Below, piece after piece: positions 37,279 to 50,933 of a stretch of DNA of 64,000 nucleotides (the first letter of the stretch is position 1; each line of letters starts with the position of its first letter). A program made the position numbers and the translations under genes. The DNA comes from Malurus cyaneus samueli (lineage: Eukaryota > Chordata > Aves > Passeriformes > Maluridae), in the NCBI GenBank assembly GCA_009741485.1, contig VKON01000103.1:744858-808857 (forward strand), in the 5' to 3' direction. The notes beneath the pieces are model-generated. The model had not been told where the DNA came from and ran no database searches. It worked only from the letters and a program-made list of their open reading frames with translations.

Positions 37279-40200
37279 CTGAAAACAGAGATAAAATCAT
37301 GTGTGTTACACTAAATCTCATGGTAAAATGCATTTCACTGGCACATTGCACATTAGGCCATACAAACAGAAGTCCACCTTACCAAAAGTACAGCTGAGTA
37401 ATAAGAAAACTAACAAAACTGTTCCTTCTCTTGATGGATGACTTGAGATTTCTGATTCATTTTACAAAGAGATTTTACTAAACCAGTGAAATGCAAGTGA
37501 AAACAAACCCAAACAATTTCAATTACTGGAAGCCCAAGATTCCCCTACTTCTCATCTTTAACAGTGGTTGCCTAGATTCAAAGTTCAGTGCATTTCAACC
37601 TTTTCCTCTGTGGGGAAGGAAAGAGGATTGACTAAAGTTCAATGAAGGAATGAAGACATGATGAAAAACATCTGCCTATAAGCAGAAATCTGTAGGAGCT
37701 CTGCTTTTTGATTGCTGCCCTAAGAGTAAAGAAAATTCTGAAAGAGTTTTTACTCTTTCTATATCCCCATTCAGTATTTCCACCACTCCTTTCATGACAC
37801 TGAAAATACAATACTTTCTGTTTAAATAACCAAAATGCCCCAAGTATGAAGACTCTGAGGTTACTGCTGCTACTTTAAAACAGCATTAAATACATTCATG
37901 TTATCAAATGGGAAAAAAAATCTTCCAGAAAGAATTTGTGCTTGTAAAATGATGTTGCTGGACTCAAAGTCAAGTTCACAGCTCAAGGCACTGACAGAGC
38001 CTTCAGAAGGTCACAGCATTTCATTTGTTTCCCATGAAGGGTGCAATTCAGTCTTTTGACATTCAGTCTTCTCAGACAGCAAGTTTTAAAGGGTGCATTA
38101 AAAACCTTTCAATTTTAACAGCTTTGTAACCATCACAAAACACAGCTGTCTGACAGTGGACAGAGATATCCTTCAAATAACTCAGCTTGTGGATAAGTGT
38201 AATAGGCAACTGTTATTCCAGTGCTACTGAAATGCCACTGATCTGTATTTATCATGGGATTACTTGTGCTAAGAATTCAACTAGTTGGAGTTTAAATAAA
38301 TGTTACAATGAAAATTGGTACCATCAAATCAAAACTATTTTTTTCTCTTGCAAACTAAGACTACTGAAACCTGGGCTTTTCTCCGTGGTGCTGGTGAAAT
38401 ACGCACAAGAAAAGCTAATTTATTAATAACCCTAGCATTCTCTGCATCCTATGTTCACTCCAGTTAATGTATATAACCAAAATATCTGGAGAGACAGATG
38501 CAGGAATGAGTCAGAATCTGCAAGGTTCGGATCTGAACTCTGCCATTTATAGCTTGTCACAGCGGGTAAGCCATGATTTAACTTCAGATCACATTGATCT
38601 GAAGAGCAATATGAGAATGCTTTATCTTTAGTGTCACCCCAGGCCAAGATTAATGTAAATGAGAGGTTGGTTTTGGTCTCACCATTTTTGTCAAAATAAT
38701 CTTTTAAATATGAATAATGCTAAATTTAACCAAAGTACGTGTCACGCAAACATTTCATTTAACTGTACTGGAAATAACGAAAATTATGCACAGAATAATC
38801 TGGAAAGTCATCGAGTCAGCTAATATAAATTTAAAATTTCAGAGTGTGTTCGCATGTGAATTTATGGACACTCCCTCTGATCCTGTTGCTCCCAATTGTT
38901 GCTTTTTGGGAGATTTCCATTTTCTGTTGGAACCAAAGCTGTCCAAGCCTCAATGTCCCTGGTTCCTTGCAATATTTCCTCTGGCTCCAAGCAGCCATAG
39001 CATGGGTGCTCATCACCTCAGTGACAGAAATGCAGCCACAGCCAAGAGCTGCCACCGCCGTGTCCTCGTGCCCTTGGCCACCAGCCACTCCCCAAAAACA
39101 CGTGCCACCAGCTGTGTTGGGCAACCAGGGCTGCAGATTCCTGCCTCAGGACCAGGAGGGAGGAAAAGAGGGAAAAATTCTAAATATAGCAGAGGGTTTT
39201 TATTTTTAGGTGGCACTTCATGCTCTGGTTTGTGCTGCGAGCTGCAGTTCTGTGGGCTGGGGCAGTACACAGCTGTTAAAACAAGAAATACAGAACTACA
39301 TTTCTTCCTAACATCTGACACGGTATTTCATCACCTGTAGTGACAAATGTGCAGAAAATGCTGAGTTACTACATTACAAACTTGAAAATTCACTGAGAGA
39401 AAATCCTCCTTGGGCAAAACCCAGAAAGTTTTGCTGCAAAACACCACCAGAAGTAAATCTTCTATCTGGTCCCTGCCTCTACACCCAGCCTGTTTTCTCA
39501 CCTGTACCCACAGCATATTTGCTGCTCAGCTGCGTTAAGGCATAGCAAAACCTGCTGATCAAACAACCATTTATTAATGAAAGCAATGTTCTTTGCTCCA
39601 GAGAGATAATGCAATACTTCTTGCTTGACATCTTTTTCTAGACAGACCTGTTGCCTGCGCTCCAGGCAAGTCTTACTTTCCCAGACACTCCCTTCTTACA
39701 GTTTGGCTGTTCTGAGCAGTATTATGAAAAGAGCTGTTAGATCTCCTGGGCTTTCAGCTCCCATTTCTGGTCTAATTCCATGGAAATAACTTCAGCTGTG
39801 GATTCTTTTAAAAAATAACATTAAATGACAGGACAGCCATATCAATCCCTCAATCAGGAGCCATCTATTTGCTGGTATTTTAATTACAATTCCTTTTGCA
39901 GTTTTCATTCCTGAATGCCATCAACAGATGTAGAACACCATGACTTATTTACTTATGTAAATACATAAATATATTTTGAAAAAAGCAAGTTTTTTCAGCT
40001 TTGATAAGGACTGAGCAAAAGCTACATGTAACACATCAGTACAAGCTTTAATATTAGCAAATTCTAACTTTCAGGATTTATTAGATTAATTCATATGCCA
40101 GCAAAATGGAAGAACCAAGTTACTCACCTTTTCAGATCTCCAGGAGGGAAAGAATTTACTTTTTTGCCTGATCAGTAAAAATTCCTCGCAATTAATAGCC

Positions 40201-41010
40201 AAAGTTTTACTGTTAAGCAGACATAAGTCTAAATTATTATCATCCCTTCTAAGCCACACGCTCATACTAATTTAGAGCCCAGCCCACAGAGATATTGCAA
40301 CCCTGTTTGTTATAATTGCCTGAGTAATGAGATCTTCCAGGAAGTGCAGGCAGAGCAAACTGGTCTGAGTCCCCAAAATTCATTTTGCTAAGGGAGTTTT
40401 ATACTGCAGGGCCAAATCTGTGATTTGCATTTCAAATAAAATGAAAAATCTCTGGTAGAACTGTTGTGTTTAGAGCCAAGATGCCTTGCAAATTTCTTAA
40501 CCTTCATTCTGTATGTAAAACTGCAACTTAACTGCATCCAAAAGGAACAGAATATTTAACAGACATATTCACTATGGGCAAGATGTTCTTCAGAATTACG
40601 AAAAGCCTTAATTAAATTTGAATCTTTCATGGCTGGCTTGAACCAGCAGCTGTCCAGAGATAAGGATATGAACAATATGAATTCAGGCAACTCAGATGTT
40701 TTCCCAAGACTGCTCATAATAATGAGGTTACAAACTTTATCAATTAACAGGGGTGTGGTTTTTGACAGGAAATCCAGATCTTGTCTGTGGCCTGCCAATT
40801 CCTCTCACAAATACAGGTAATAATTAGCTACCACCACCTTTTCTTTTCCTGGGATGAATAAATACACATAAATTGTTTAAATATTCAGATTCAAGTATTA
40901 TATTGCTTTGTGCTCAATGGTATAATGAGCACCTTGGATGAGCCTCAGAAATCCTCCAAGCTTTCCTTCAGATACAAGGTGACTGCTGCCCTGGAATGGA
41001 GCAATGTGCA

Positions 41011-41282
41011 GGATTTCCACTCTCCCCATTTCCACCCTGCTGTTCCCCATCCACACAGGATTTCCCATCTCCCCATTTCCACCCTGCTGTTCCCCATCCA
41101 CATAGGATTTCCACACTCCCCATTTCCACCCTGCTGTTCCCCATCCACACAGGATTTCCACTCTCCCCATTTCCACCCTGCTGTTCCCCATCCACACAGG
41201 ATTTCCACTCTCCCCATTTCCACCCTGCTGTTCCCATCCACTCAGGATTTCCCATCTCCCCATTTCCACCCTGTTGTTTCCC
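41011..41282. repeat. Minisatellite, about six copies of a 46-bp unit
   Basis: The unit contains TCTCCCCATTTCCACCCTGC, then TGTTCCCCATCCACACAGG and ATTTCC. The last copies carry small substitutions and one-base deletions. Long frames on both strands here are products of the repeat. Confidence 0.95.
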
Positions 41283-41524
41283 ACAGGAACACCACCACTG
41301 ATTCATCCTTCCAGCTCCCAGCCCCATCAGCTCCAAAATTTGTAAACACACCTTTGGATCCTGGCCTTTTAGAGCCTGCCATGACTCTCTAATTAAGGCA
41401 ATCATTAATCCTAACTAATAATCCAGGGGACAGAATAATTTCTGATGATCACTACAATGACAGCCTAAGGAATGCTACTTATACAGGATCCTCCAGGGCT
41501 ATCCAGCCAAAAATCCTATTTATC

Positions 41525-41660
41525 TGATGGCTGAGGAGTTGAGGTTGCTCAGCCTGGAGAAGGAGAAGGCTTCAGAGGAACCTTCCAGCATCTCTGAGTG
41601 CCTAAAGGGGTTACAAGAGAGCTGGAGGGGGATTTTTGCAAAGGAGGCCCTTGCAAAGTC
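41525..41660 (+). mobile_element. CR1-like LINE fragment
   Basis: The stretch with GTTGCTCAGCCTGGAGAAGG, then CTCTGAGTGCCTAAAGGGG and AAGAGAGCTGGAGGGGGA, resembles the 3' region of avian CR1 LINEs in sense orientation. It is a short, degenerate, 5'-truncated piece without coding capacity. The identification comes from memory of the CR1 consensus, and the boundaries are approximate. Confidence 0.75.
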
Positions 41661-44600
41661 TAAACTCAGCTTTAGACATAAAGGCTTAGAAAAATGTATA
41701 CTAAAAAGTCAACTTTTTGACTTTGTAAAAATTATTTTCTGATTAGTATTTTTTCCCCTTTGAAACATTCTATGCAGCAATTTATAAATATTGTATTTAT
41801 AAATAGCTGGAGAGATCACTAGGCTGGTTTAATATTACCCAACCTGCATCTGTGGACACAAATCTGCTGAATTCATACTAACAGGAACTGACATTATCAA
41901 GTACTGCTGTATAAATTGAAGCTTCAGTAGCTATTTTGAGGGAAGTGTCTGTGGGAAACAAAGAAAAGAAAAACACTATTCTGCTAGAAACAGCAAATTC
42001 AACAAAATTAAATCCACTTGGATTAAAAGCACTAAATTAGGAACAGCAAATGGATCACCATGAGCAGCACCATATCCAACATTATTCAGCATAACAATGA
42101 AAATATAAATTTTAACAGCTATGTCAGTTTAATGCCCCTGCTTATGAACAAAATATTCTTATATAGATTGCTTCCTGAAGAACATTAAAAATACATTTTT
42201 AAAAAGCCACCTTCAAGACTACAGAAAGGCAGTGCTGCAAGACAGACAGAACAGTAACTGGACATCCAAGAGCATCATTTAAGACTTTCAGGGTTCACAG
42301 AGGTGAGAGAAACTTATCCCCCAGCTGAAGAAACATTATGACAGGTGGCAAGAAGAATGCAACACCCCTTATCCTTGTTTTTCCAGTGAATCCTAGAAGC
42401 AAAATGAATACCAAGGTGCCTAGAGACAGATTAGGCATGCACTGAAATCAGAGGCTGACTTTAGAGAGAACATGGAGCAGCCCATAATGAATGTGGGACA
42501 AGATTTACAGGGCTCCTCAATCACCTATTCCACAGAGGAGTGTATTTGCCCACAGAAACACATATTTACCTAGGGAAGGCTCTCAAGGGCATCACATCAC
42601 TGAAATCCCACTCAAGTGCTCAGTTCTTGTATTTCACACCTCTCTGTGTGCACTGCTACTGTTCTGGCTCTATCACCACAGCTGAAACAAGTGAGTTAGG
42701 TAGTAATAAGGTAATTTAAAAAAAAAAGTTGTATATCCAGTTTTGAGTATCAGTGGGAAACTTTTTATATGCTTAAAAAGAGTTCTGAAGTGCTCACTGT
42801 GCTGCTTCCACAAAGTGGATGGCACAAGATACAAAAGAGATCCCAAAATTTTCCTGTTCTATATTATATATTCTCCTGTTATATATGTCATACATTTTAG
42901 TATCGACCATGAGAGGTGTTCTCAAGCTCTCCATATACAAAGCCCATCATGCTGTGTCTGCCAAACAGCATCTATTATATATTATTTACATTATACAAAT
43001 GTAAAATGAATAAGTTTCCATGTCAAATCATCTTATCAAGGGTGAGTCAAATCAATGTAAATTTCTCCTTATAAATTATGGATAAGAAGGACTAAGAAAG
43101 AGATAAGAAAAAGCAAAGCCTCAGTTCCATGCATTGGAAATCCTGTTTGAACTTGCAAAACTCTTAAAAAGCATGTGTCATTTCTAGATAGAGACTAACT
43201 GTTCAGTAAAACTTAAGAGCCTCCACTTAGGCACCTCTGAAGTTCTCATATTCCAATTCAGTCATTTTAGCTCTCAGGTTTGCCAGGACACCTGATTCAG
43301 GAAGGTTTTGGGAGGTTTTGCACATTAACTGAGTGCAAGAACTGAACCTAGAAACAGACCTGTTCATAAACTCAGTATTCTTGTGGGTTTCCTATATATA
43401 TTTACAGGTGAAGTTCAGGATAATTATGCTGTCAGCATAATTCATCACTGGGCTCCCCATTTGTTTGTTGATCATCTCACAGAGAAATGATGGCCTGTCT
43501 TGGGCATTTGAAGATACCAAATTTTCTTTTTGATCAGTATACAGCTCGTTCCCCTAAGCAGGTTTCAGCCACATGTTTTGCAGAGTTACTAGTGAATCAC
43601 ACAATATTCATAAAATCTTGCTTTACAGGTTATCAAATTAAAGTTTAAAATCCAGGTCATGCTTACAATCCTTTAAACCACTATATTGTAACTTGGCAGA
43701 TGTACCTTATAAACTCAAATTGACCTAGAGTGGCAACAGTACCATCAGTATTTACTTTTTATGTTCATTTCACAAAGAAATTATCTTTGTAATTTAACTA
43801 CTTTAGGACTGTTGCTTTGTTCTCTGCATCAATGAATTGTCACATAAGAGCAAAGTGCTATTGGGAAATGATTTTATAGGAAATAAACACATGAAGATGG
43901 AATCAAAAGAGGTAAATCTAATGCTAAAGTCACAGAGACTTGAAATAAAAAGGTCATGCTAAAACATACAGGCAGAGGCATCTAGCTACAAGAAAAAAAA
44001 ACATTTATTTTGTTGCTTATTGTGCATCTGTGTAAAAGAAGAGCTAAAATACTATGAAGGTGTGACAGAATGAAATTGAAGCTGCCAAAATTTGTCAGAC
44101 ATCACCTGAGAGCTGGTGCTTAGACAATGGAACAGATTGTGCAAAGATGGGACTCTCAATTTCTTCAGCTCCTCAAAGCAATAGGTGAGCAGACAAAAGC
44201 AAACTGGGGAAAATTTAAAGAACTTAAAATAATTTATTGCTCAAACTTTCCGATTTTTGAGGGGTTGACTGAAGCAAAGTTATTTCCTACACATCTGCAG
44301 AACTCTGGTAACTGATCCAAGTGTCCCTGCAGGGACAGCCACTGTGCTAAACCCAATTCAGTACCTTGTGAGAATCTCAAGGTTGTTCCTAAAGAGGTTG
44401 AAATGATCTCTGTGGACGAGGTGGCAAACAGAAATGATAAACATCTCCAAAGACTCGAATGATGCAACTTCTCTGACAGAAAAGTGACTTCTGACTGTTC
44501 TAATCTAAACAATGGCATCCTTTGCTGCATTGCCATTTCTACACTGTTGGGTGTTTCTGGAAAACACAGAAAAGCCTTTCTCTGTACAGCATGTTCAATG

Positions 44601-46677
44601 ATTTTGCTCCTATGCTGAGTGGTTATTAGCATAAAACACATCTCCTTATTCATCATCCTCTGCTTTGGTGAACACTAAATCATATCATCACAGACTTGTA
44701 AAGCAAGGACATGGTTTCATCCTGTTCCTGTAAATGTCTTTTTGGGGGGAAGGGAGCAGGAGGAAGGTGGACTTTTTGCTAATAAACAGAGCCCCAGAGG
44801 CCCTGCTTTACCTGTGTGAGCACAAACCTTTGCTAATCTTCCCAGGTCAAGGCTGTGTGAGCTCAAACAAATCCTTAGCTGTAGGGAAAACCAACTGAGT
44901 TTCTGGTCTGCCTCTGAGCAGTCTAATAAGAGTGAAAGCAATGTCTAGGGATGAGTGCCTCCTGGGGTTTTGTGGGAGTTTGTTTGTTTTGAGGAAAGAG
45001 GCCGGAAAGAGGAGACATGAAACAAGTTAGGTAAACGAGGGCTGGAAGCAGAGCTGCACATGGAATAACAAAGAGGTGGCTCACTATTTCTTGTTCTGTT
45101 TAATTTTCCCAACTTTTGCACTCACAGGATGTTCTCCCTCTGCCTCTCCTGACACTATCAAATTGTTTGGGGAAGGTGATTCCCAAGGTCTCCACTCTAC
45201 TCTTTTCCATCTGCTCTCTCCCCATCCTCCATTCCAACAGTCCCTATCACACATCAAGGAGTCACATCATCTACCTTGGAGCCTGCACAGGCTGCCTGGA
45301 GGAACTGACAGTGTACCAAACACGACAGGAAAATGGGAGAAGGGATTCCAGAATCCAGAGAGCACCTCTATGGTCTGTGCCTGCACACAAACACTCTCTT
45401 CTGTTTACACACATGCCCACCCTGATCACTTTTCCACACTGCAGTGAAGAAAGAAGTGAGATCAGATACAGGAGTGAGGGGAGGATAGTGCTTATTATCC
45501 ATCTCACCTTCACCCAATCCTTCCCTGCTTCCTGTCTCCCTGCTTATCTTCATGTGGACAGCTGGAGTGAGATCAAGATGGGACCAGCAGTGCCCTCTGC
45601 CACCATTCCTCTAATTCCTCTGCTTCCTGGGACAGGAGGTGGAAGCAGCAAGGGAATGTGGAATCAGGGAACAATGCTCTAAGCCCAATTCCTACCACGC
45701 TTCAGTCACACAGATCAAACAGTTTCTGCCCCCTCCCTTTAATTTGGGCTTTCCATAGGGCAGAGTCCCAGATGTGCGGTAGATAAGCTGCTGTATGTTT
45801 TATCAAGACACCTGATTACTGCCTGGCTTAGGTAAATAAAACGTTTAAGCTTTCAAAAGTGATGCTGACATCAGTGCAAAAGAGTTACAGGCAAGTCATG
45901 TGTCTCTACAACAGATAAATTCAGCAGTCAGTGGTGAGACTAGTCTTGACCTAGCCCTCAGCTTGTCTTATTACTGGAGATGTGAAAATATTTTATATAT
46001 TATAGATTTTATTATTTGTATTCTTACATATTATTTTTCCTCATATTCTGGTACCAAGTTATACTTGTCCCCAAGACCAAGCTAAGGTTGAGTTCTCCCT
46101 CTGCTTTAACTTACAATGGGTTTCCTTCAGGTTCAAGACACCCTTTCAATTACTCTCAACTGGAACTATGAGCAAGGGGATGGAAAATCCATATCATTTA
46201 AAAAACAACCCATATTTGCTCATGTTTGTCCCAATCTGTCCTTCCATTTTCCTAGGATACTGAGTTTACTCCAAGTGTTTCTCCATTAGAAAGATGGAAG
46301 GAAGCATAAGGATTTAAACAAGTTCATACAGCAGCTGCCAGTAAAAATCAGGCACACAGGCAAAGTCAATAAATAAACATGGAAAGCTGGAATTCTGCTT
46401 TCTTTGCTCCCCCACCTGTTCTTCCTACATTTCCATACACGTTTCAGAATGAAGTTCTGCATGCACTTGTTCACATATTCTTCTTTAAAAAAAACACCCC
46501 TAAAACAACCCCAGAAAAGAGCTCCCTAGTGATTCCCCTCCTGTCAAAACCTTAAAATTAAAAATGTGACATTTCAACAACCTTTTAGGCTGTGGAACTA
46601 CAAAGAGCTGCACATACAAACCTTCAGAAGCTCTCATCGCGCCGCACCTCTGCACAGTCCGACCCGCAGTTACTCAC

Positions 46678-46800
46678 CTGCCAAATTGGTACTTAGCATC
46701 TCATTCTGCCCCATGCAAAGCCGAGCGAGCGATGACACACACACACACAGGAGGGAGCTTCTTCCTTGTGCTCCTTGCGAATGTAAGGGGGAGGCGTTTT
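46678..46800 (-). other. PPFIBP2: Candidate non-coding first exon of PPFIBP2 (approximate 5' limit)
   Basis: The minus strand has a consensus donor, GGCAG followed by GTGAGTAA, at 46677. The preceding sequence is moderately CpG-rich and includes a TG dinucleotide run. An upstream frame (MGQNEMLSTNLA) would continue into exon 37181-37278 and hit a stop before the main ATG, so it would act only as an upstream frame. The 5' limit is a guess. Confidence 0.4.
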
Positions 46801-47174
46801 GATCAGAGTGCTGGCCGATGGGACTGGAGTTCACTCTGCAACCCCTCCGACCCTCCCCTCCCTTATCTCTGCGCTGCTCAAACAGCCTGAAACAGCCAGC
46901 TTCATCTTCCAGCTATTTTCACCTGAATATCCTTTAAATAAACCCTCTCCCCGCACTGACAGCCGCCACACATCTTTACTGTAGCTGATTGGGCTATATA
47001 TCTATAAACCCAGTCTGGGGAGGGCACACCAGGTGCTCTCACTTTACAGACATTGGCTACAGCTGGGCGTCATTACAGACAGCACTCACTGAACCCACCT
47101 GCTCGCCGGTAAAGCTCTTTATTGACTGATTTGCCAGCCCAACTCAAGTTTGGGAGCTCTGAATAAATATTTAC

Positions 47175-47530
47175 CTTCCAGGAGCCGCGTCTGTTTAAAA
47201 GTCCTGCTCCCGAGGCGGGGATGGAGCGCTGGGCTCCCGCAGCGGGGGCGAGCGGCGAGGAGCAACAGGAGCTGCTGCGGGCGGGAGGGGCCGTCCGGAA
47301 ACACCCGCTGACCTGATCCTGATCCTGATCCTGATCCCGATCCTGATCCTGACCCTGATCCCGATCCTGATCCTGATCCTGACCCCGATCCTGCTCCCGT
47401 TCCCGGTCCCGATGCCGATCCCGGTGCCCGGCCGGGCTGTGCTCGGGGCCGCCCCCGATGACGGCGCCGGGCGCTCCGGCCCCCCCGCTCCTCGGGCAGG
47501 TGCTTCAGGGAATTCCTGCGCCCAGGGAAG
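47175..47530 (-). promoter_or_regulatory. PPFIBP2: CpG island, probable PPFIBP2 promoter and first exon
   Basis: This is the most CpG-dense stretch I see in the window, with many CG dinucleotides in GC-rich flanks. On the minus strand it ends with a donor-like GGAAG followed by GTAAAT at 47174, suitable for a non-coding first exon. Its place upstream of the first coding exon fits a housekeeping-type promoter. It also holds a hexanucleotide array. The start of transcription cannot be fixed from sequence. Confidence 0.65.
47313..47424. repeat. (CTGATC)n hexanucleotide array in the CpG island
   Basis: About 13 six-base units of the type CTGATC, CCGATC or CTGACC run from 47313 to 47390. Roughly six more degenerate units (CCGTTC, CCGGTC, CCGATG) carry on to 47424. 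Minus-strand frames reading Gly-Ser or Arg-Ile repeats through it are artefacts of the array. Confidence 0.9.
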
Positions 47531-50500
47531 GCTCCGGATAACTTTTCCCACTCGTTATTACTCCTGCTCAAAGCTATGTTGTGCTGCCAGGCATATTTTT
47601 TGGTGCATATTCCTGCATCCTAGGGATTTTCTAGGTTAACACAGGCATTATTTTGTTGACTGAGAAAAACGCTAACTACTCCAAAGATTTTAAAATCAGG
47701 TATTTCTGTACTGAAAGCACTTCTTACCTACTTTAATTCTACTAGGATAATAACAGCATAGGCCGTTTATATTGTTAAAACTATTTCGTATCGCCCCCCT
47801 GCCTATTCCTGCTCAGAAGCAGTCCCCCATGCTCTGTTTATGACTGCAAAAATCTCTAGTGCAGGAAGTCTCCAAGTACACAAAGATTCAACAAAAACGC
47901 ACTCTTGGAGTGTAGATTTTTCTTCTGTCTCCAAAGACTCCATGATTACTCGTAGAAATATGAGAAATGCTGTGAGTTTCGGTCACTGGGGTTCCCTGGT
48001 CATTTGGGGTGCCTGGCTGAGCAAACATCTGAGGAAGGGTCACCTGTGTTGTACCGGCACAGCTCTTTCACAGCACTGCCGAGTGCTTCTGATGATGTCA
48101 GTTTTCTATGGAGATGGCTAAACAAAGTAACTATTTAGCAGAAAGCAAGATAAAGAGTTTCCAGACACGTTTGCTGTGTAATTAACACACACTTGTCTCT
48201 GTTTGTGGAATGGTTGGATTTCAACCACACTTTGCAGTCTTCCTTCTGGGATGATGATGTCCTTCACCTAAATAGTTTAAGCATGTCTAACATGCACATT
48301 GTCTTAAAGTATTTTTGTTACTTTTAACGATTCTCCTGAGTTTCAGAATCTCCTTTTATCTTAAGTGAGTTTCCTGTGTATTTGGGGTATTAAAACTTGT
48401 TCCCAGTTACCAGCTAAGCCACTCTCTGACCTTTTGAGAAGAATTCTGCATTACTTCAGTTTTGCTTTAAACTTACACATAACACCAAGACTATGAATCA
48501 CATACCAGATATTCCAGATGAAGAATTGGACCTCACATACAGAGCAGACATGCCCAAGGTGGGAGAGGGAGAAATCGGGAAGTGAAGTAGAATGCCTTTG
48601 AAACATCTCTGAACACGCTAAAGAATAATTTAAACTGGCAAGAATCCATGGGCTGTGTATTAATTTGGCTTTTGAATGTTTCTTGTCTTTCCTCCCAGCT
48701 TTAAGGTAGTCCTCTTAAATAGGTCACGTAGAGGAGAGGTGAAAATTACAGTGGTTGATAACGTCTGTGTATTTCGTAATACTGATACCAAAAATTATCG
48801 TACAGCACTGCTTGTTGAGTATCGTTAAACCGTTTGGGAAAGAGTCAGTGGAATTTAGAACAATCTGGGCAAAACTCAGTTGAAACCAGCCCAGTTTCCC
48901 CTCCTTTTTGCCAACTCAGTGGAGGTCTAGGACAGCTTTCCACATGACAGAAGCGGCACCTGGGACTTCATTTACTCCTAATGGCAGTGCAGGGTTGCTA
49001 CCTGCTGTGGTTTATTCCTGAGCTGGAATTCCAGGCCCCTGCTTGGTACAGGCTGTTCTCCAGCGTTTCTCTGGGAGCAGCAGGGTCAGGCAGTGCAGGG
49101 GAAGGGCCTGGAATGGAGAGACTCTGCAATTGCTGCCATTCCCTTGGGCAGGCTGAGCACAGAGTACAAACCCCTGTCTGTTCATGTGTCATGATTTCAC
49201 AGCTCTGTTTCTTTCTTGTTTGGCACGGCATTACTGCATCACCAGAAAGCAGAGAGAATCCTCATTCTGGGCTCCCTTCAGCTCGCTGATCCTGTCTATC
49301 CTGTTTGATCTCATCGCTATAAGGGAGTGAATTCTGCACCTCTCTCAGTGCAGTGGGTTCCAGAAGCACTCCTCTTGGCTAATTACCATTCCAGAAGTGC
49401 CCCCTTCAATGAGAGAGTGGTTTGGGTCTCTGCTGCAGCGGTGCAGACCCATGACTGTCACAAAGCTGGCTTTGTGTGAAGCCTTTGCCTCTCTCATGGA
49501 ACAATGGAGTTTATTCAGGGAGAGCAGAATCATCCTTCTCGGAAAGGACCCATAAAAAAAAAACCAACGAGTTAGGAGCCCCAAAGGAGAGCGTGTCTGG
49601 ACACGGCTTTACTGACCATCTTCATTTCTCCCACCTCAAAGACCACAGTTATCTGTGAGATCCCACATGTTTCTCTGTAACAGTTTATCTCAATGAGATG
49701 CAATGGCCAGGGCAGGGTTTATTTTTATGTTGTTAAAAATTACTGAGCAGAACTGACCACGTTCCTCTTCCTCAGTGTCACATTGTGGGTCACTTTGACA
49801 AAGTTGGGAAGCCCTGAGTTTCAGTTCAGGCCAGATTCCTGATCCTGCAAGTGTTCCTGAATGCATCCAGGGGTTCTTTTCTTGCACTGCTTGGCTCCTG
49901 ACTGGATTGCACAGAAAAGTGGCAAAATGGCTCATAGCCCCTGAAGGATAAGGGCTAAAACAGAGGCTTAAATGAAAGCTCTAAGTGGCTCTGCACCCTG
50001 GCTAGAAACTTGTGGTTCTAAGCCAGGAAAAAAGAATTGTGTTTTGATACATCAATTTGCAGTGTGTTGGAAATTGCTGTTATATTTGCTGAAAGGTTTT
50101 AATAAAGCTTTAATTTTCCTGTTTATAAGGGAGAATGAATTAGTCAAGATGCAGTCCCAACCCTTGGATATCTTAGTATCAATTAGCTCAAGAATTCTCA
50201 CAACAGATACCTAAGATCTCACCTTTATAAATCTTTACTCCAAGACTACATCGAAGGTTAGTGACAGTATGGTTTCATTGTTTTCACCCAATCACAGTCC
50301 TCACAGACTGCAGGAACACTGTGAAACATCAGCACTAAAACAACAAATAAACATTGTGATGCAGGACTCTGAAAGCTGCAGTTCTGTGTAATCTCTTGGT
50401 TTTGGAAAAAAGCATCCCACTGAAATGCTCAGGGATTTCCTTTCATGTAAATGTGGACAAATCAGCTGTAGACAGGAAATAATGAATCCTTCCCCTGGAC

Positions 50501-50933
50501 TCCATGCAGCTAATCCATTATGTCTCACCAGAGCGTGCAGCCTGCCTTATCTTTAGCAGAGATTTGTGGCCAGCCTTTGTATCACCCATTTCCTCTGGCA
50601 AGGTGCACAACTTTCTCTTACTCTTTGAAAACTTTTTTTAAACTTAACTGGTATGTGGTATGACCTTCCTTTTATTTTTCCCTTTTTTTTTTATTTTTTT
50701 AACTGGTTAAGATAGATATGCCTGTGGTTTATTTCATTTGGAGGAGTCAATTTGAAACTTTCCAGATGAGAGTTTGAATAAAGGTGTTTTGCCTTGACAT
50801 AAAGGTAGAAATTCTGAATTTAGAAAATAGACGATTGAGAAATAGAAAATTGAGATTTTGCAGGATAGCTACAGCTACTCGATACGAAAACTGAACTTAT
50901 TTAGATTTTTTTCTCTGTCATTGTTTAGAGCAT

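Larger units (their letters stand above)
37279..46677. other. PPFIBP2 5' intron upstream of the first coding exon
   Basis: This is the 9.4-kb interval between the first coding exon and the nearest candidate leader exon. It contains the 46-bp minisatellite (41011-41282), a CR1-like fragment (41525-41660) and a strong donor consensus at 40127-40126 that could end an optional leader exon. A 207-codon plus-strand frame at 38717-39340 resembles no family I know and was not called. Confidence 0.65.

Noticed and set aside
38717..39340. 207-codon plus-strand open frame in the PPFIBP2 5' intron
   Set aside because: There is no recognisable domain, no convincing splice or promoter context, and low-quality composition. 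Probably chance in a slightly GC-richer patch, though a young lineage-specific transcript cannot be excluded.
40898..41405. Overlapping repetitive frames over the 46-bp array
   Set aside because: Same cause: a tandem repeat open in several frames on both strands.
45116..45682. 188-codon plus-strand open frame
   Set aside because: There is no family resemblance and a competing frame overlaps it. It has no associated splice sites or polyadenylation signal.
46703..46716. Short upstream coding start (MGQNEM...) as an alternative N terminus of liprin-beta-2
   Set aside because: When joined to exon 37181-37278 the frame stops before the main ATG, so it can only be an upstream open frame.
47119..47571. 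Minus-strand frames with Gly-Ser and Arg-Ile dipeptide repeats
   Set aside because: They are translations of the hexanucleotide array in the CpG island.
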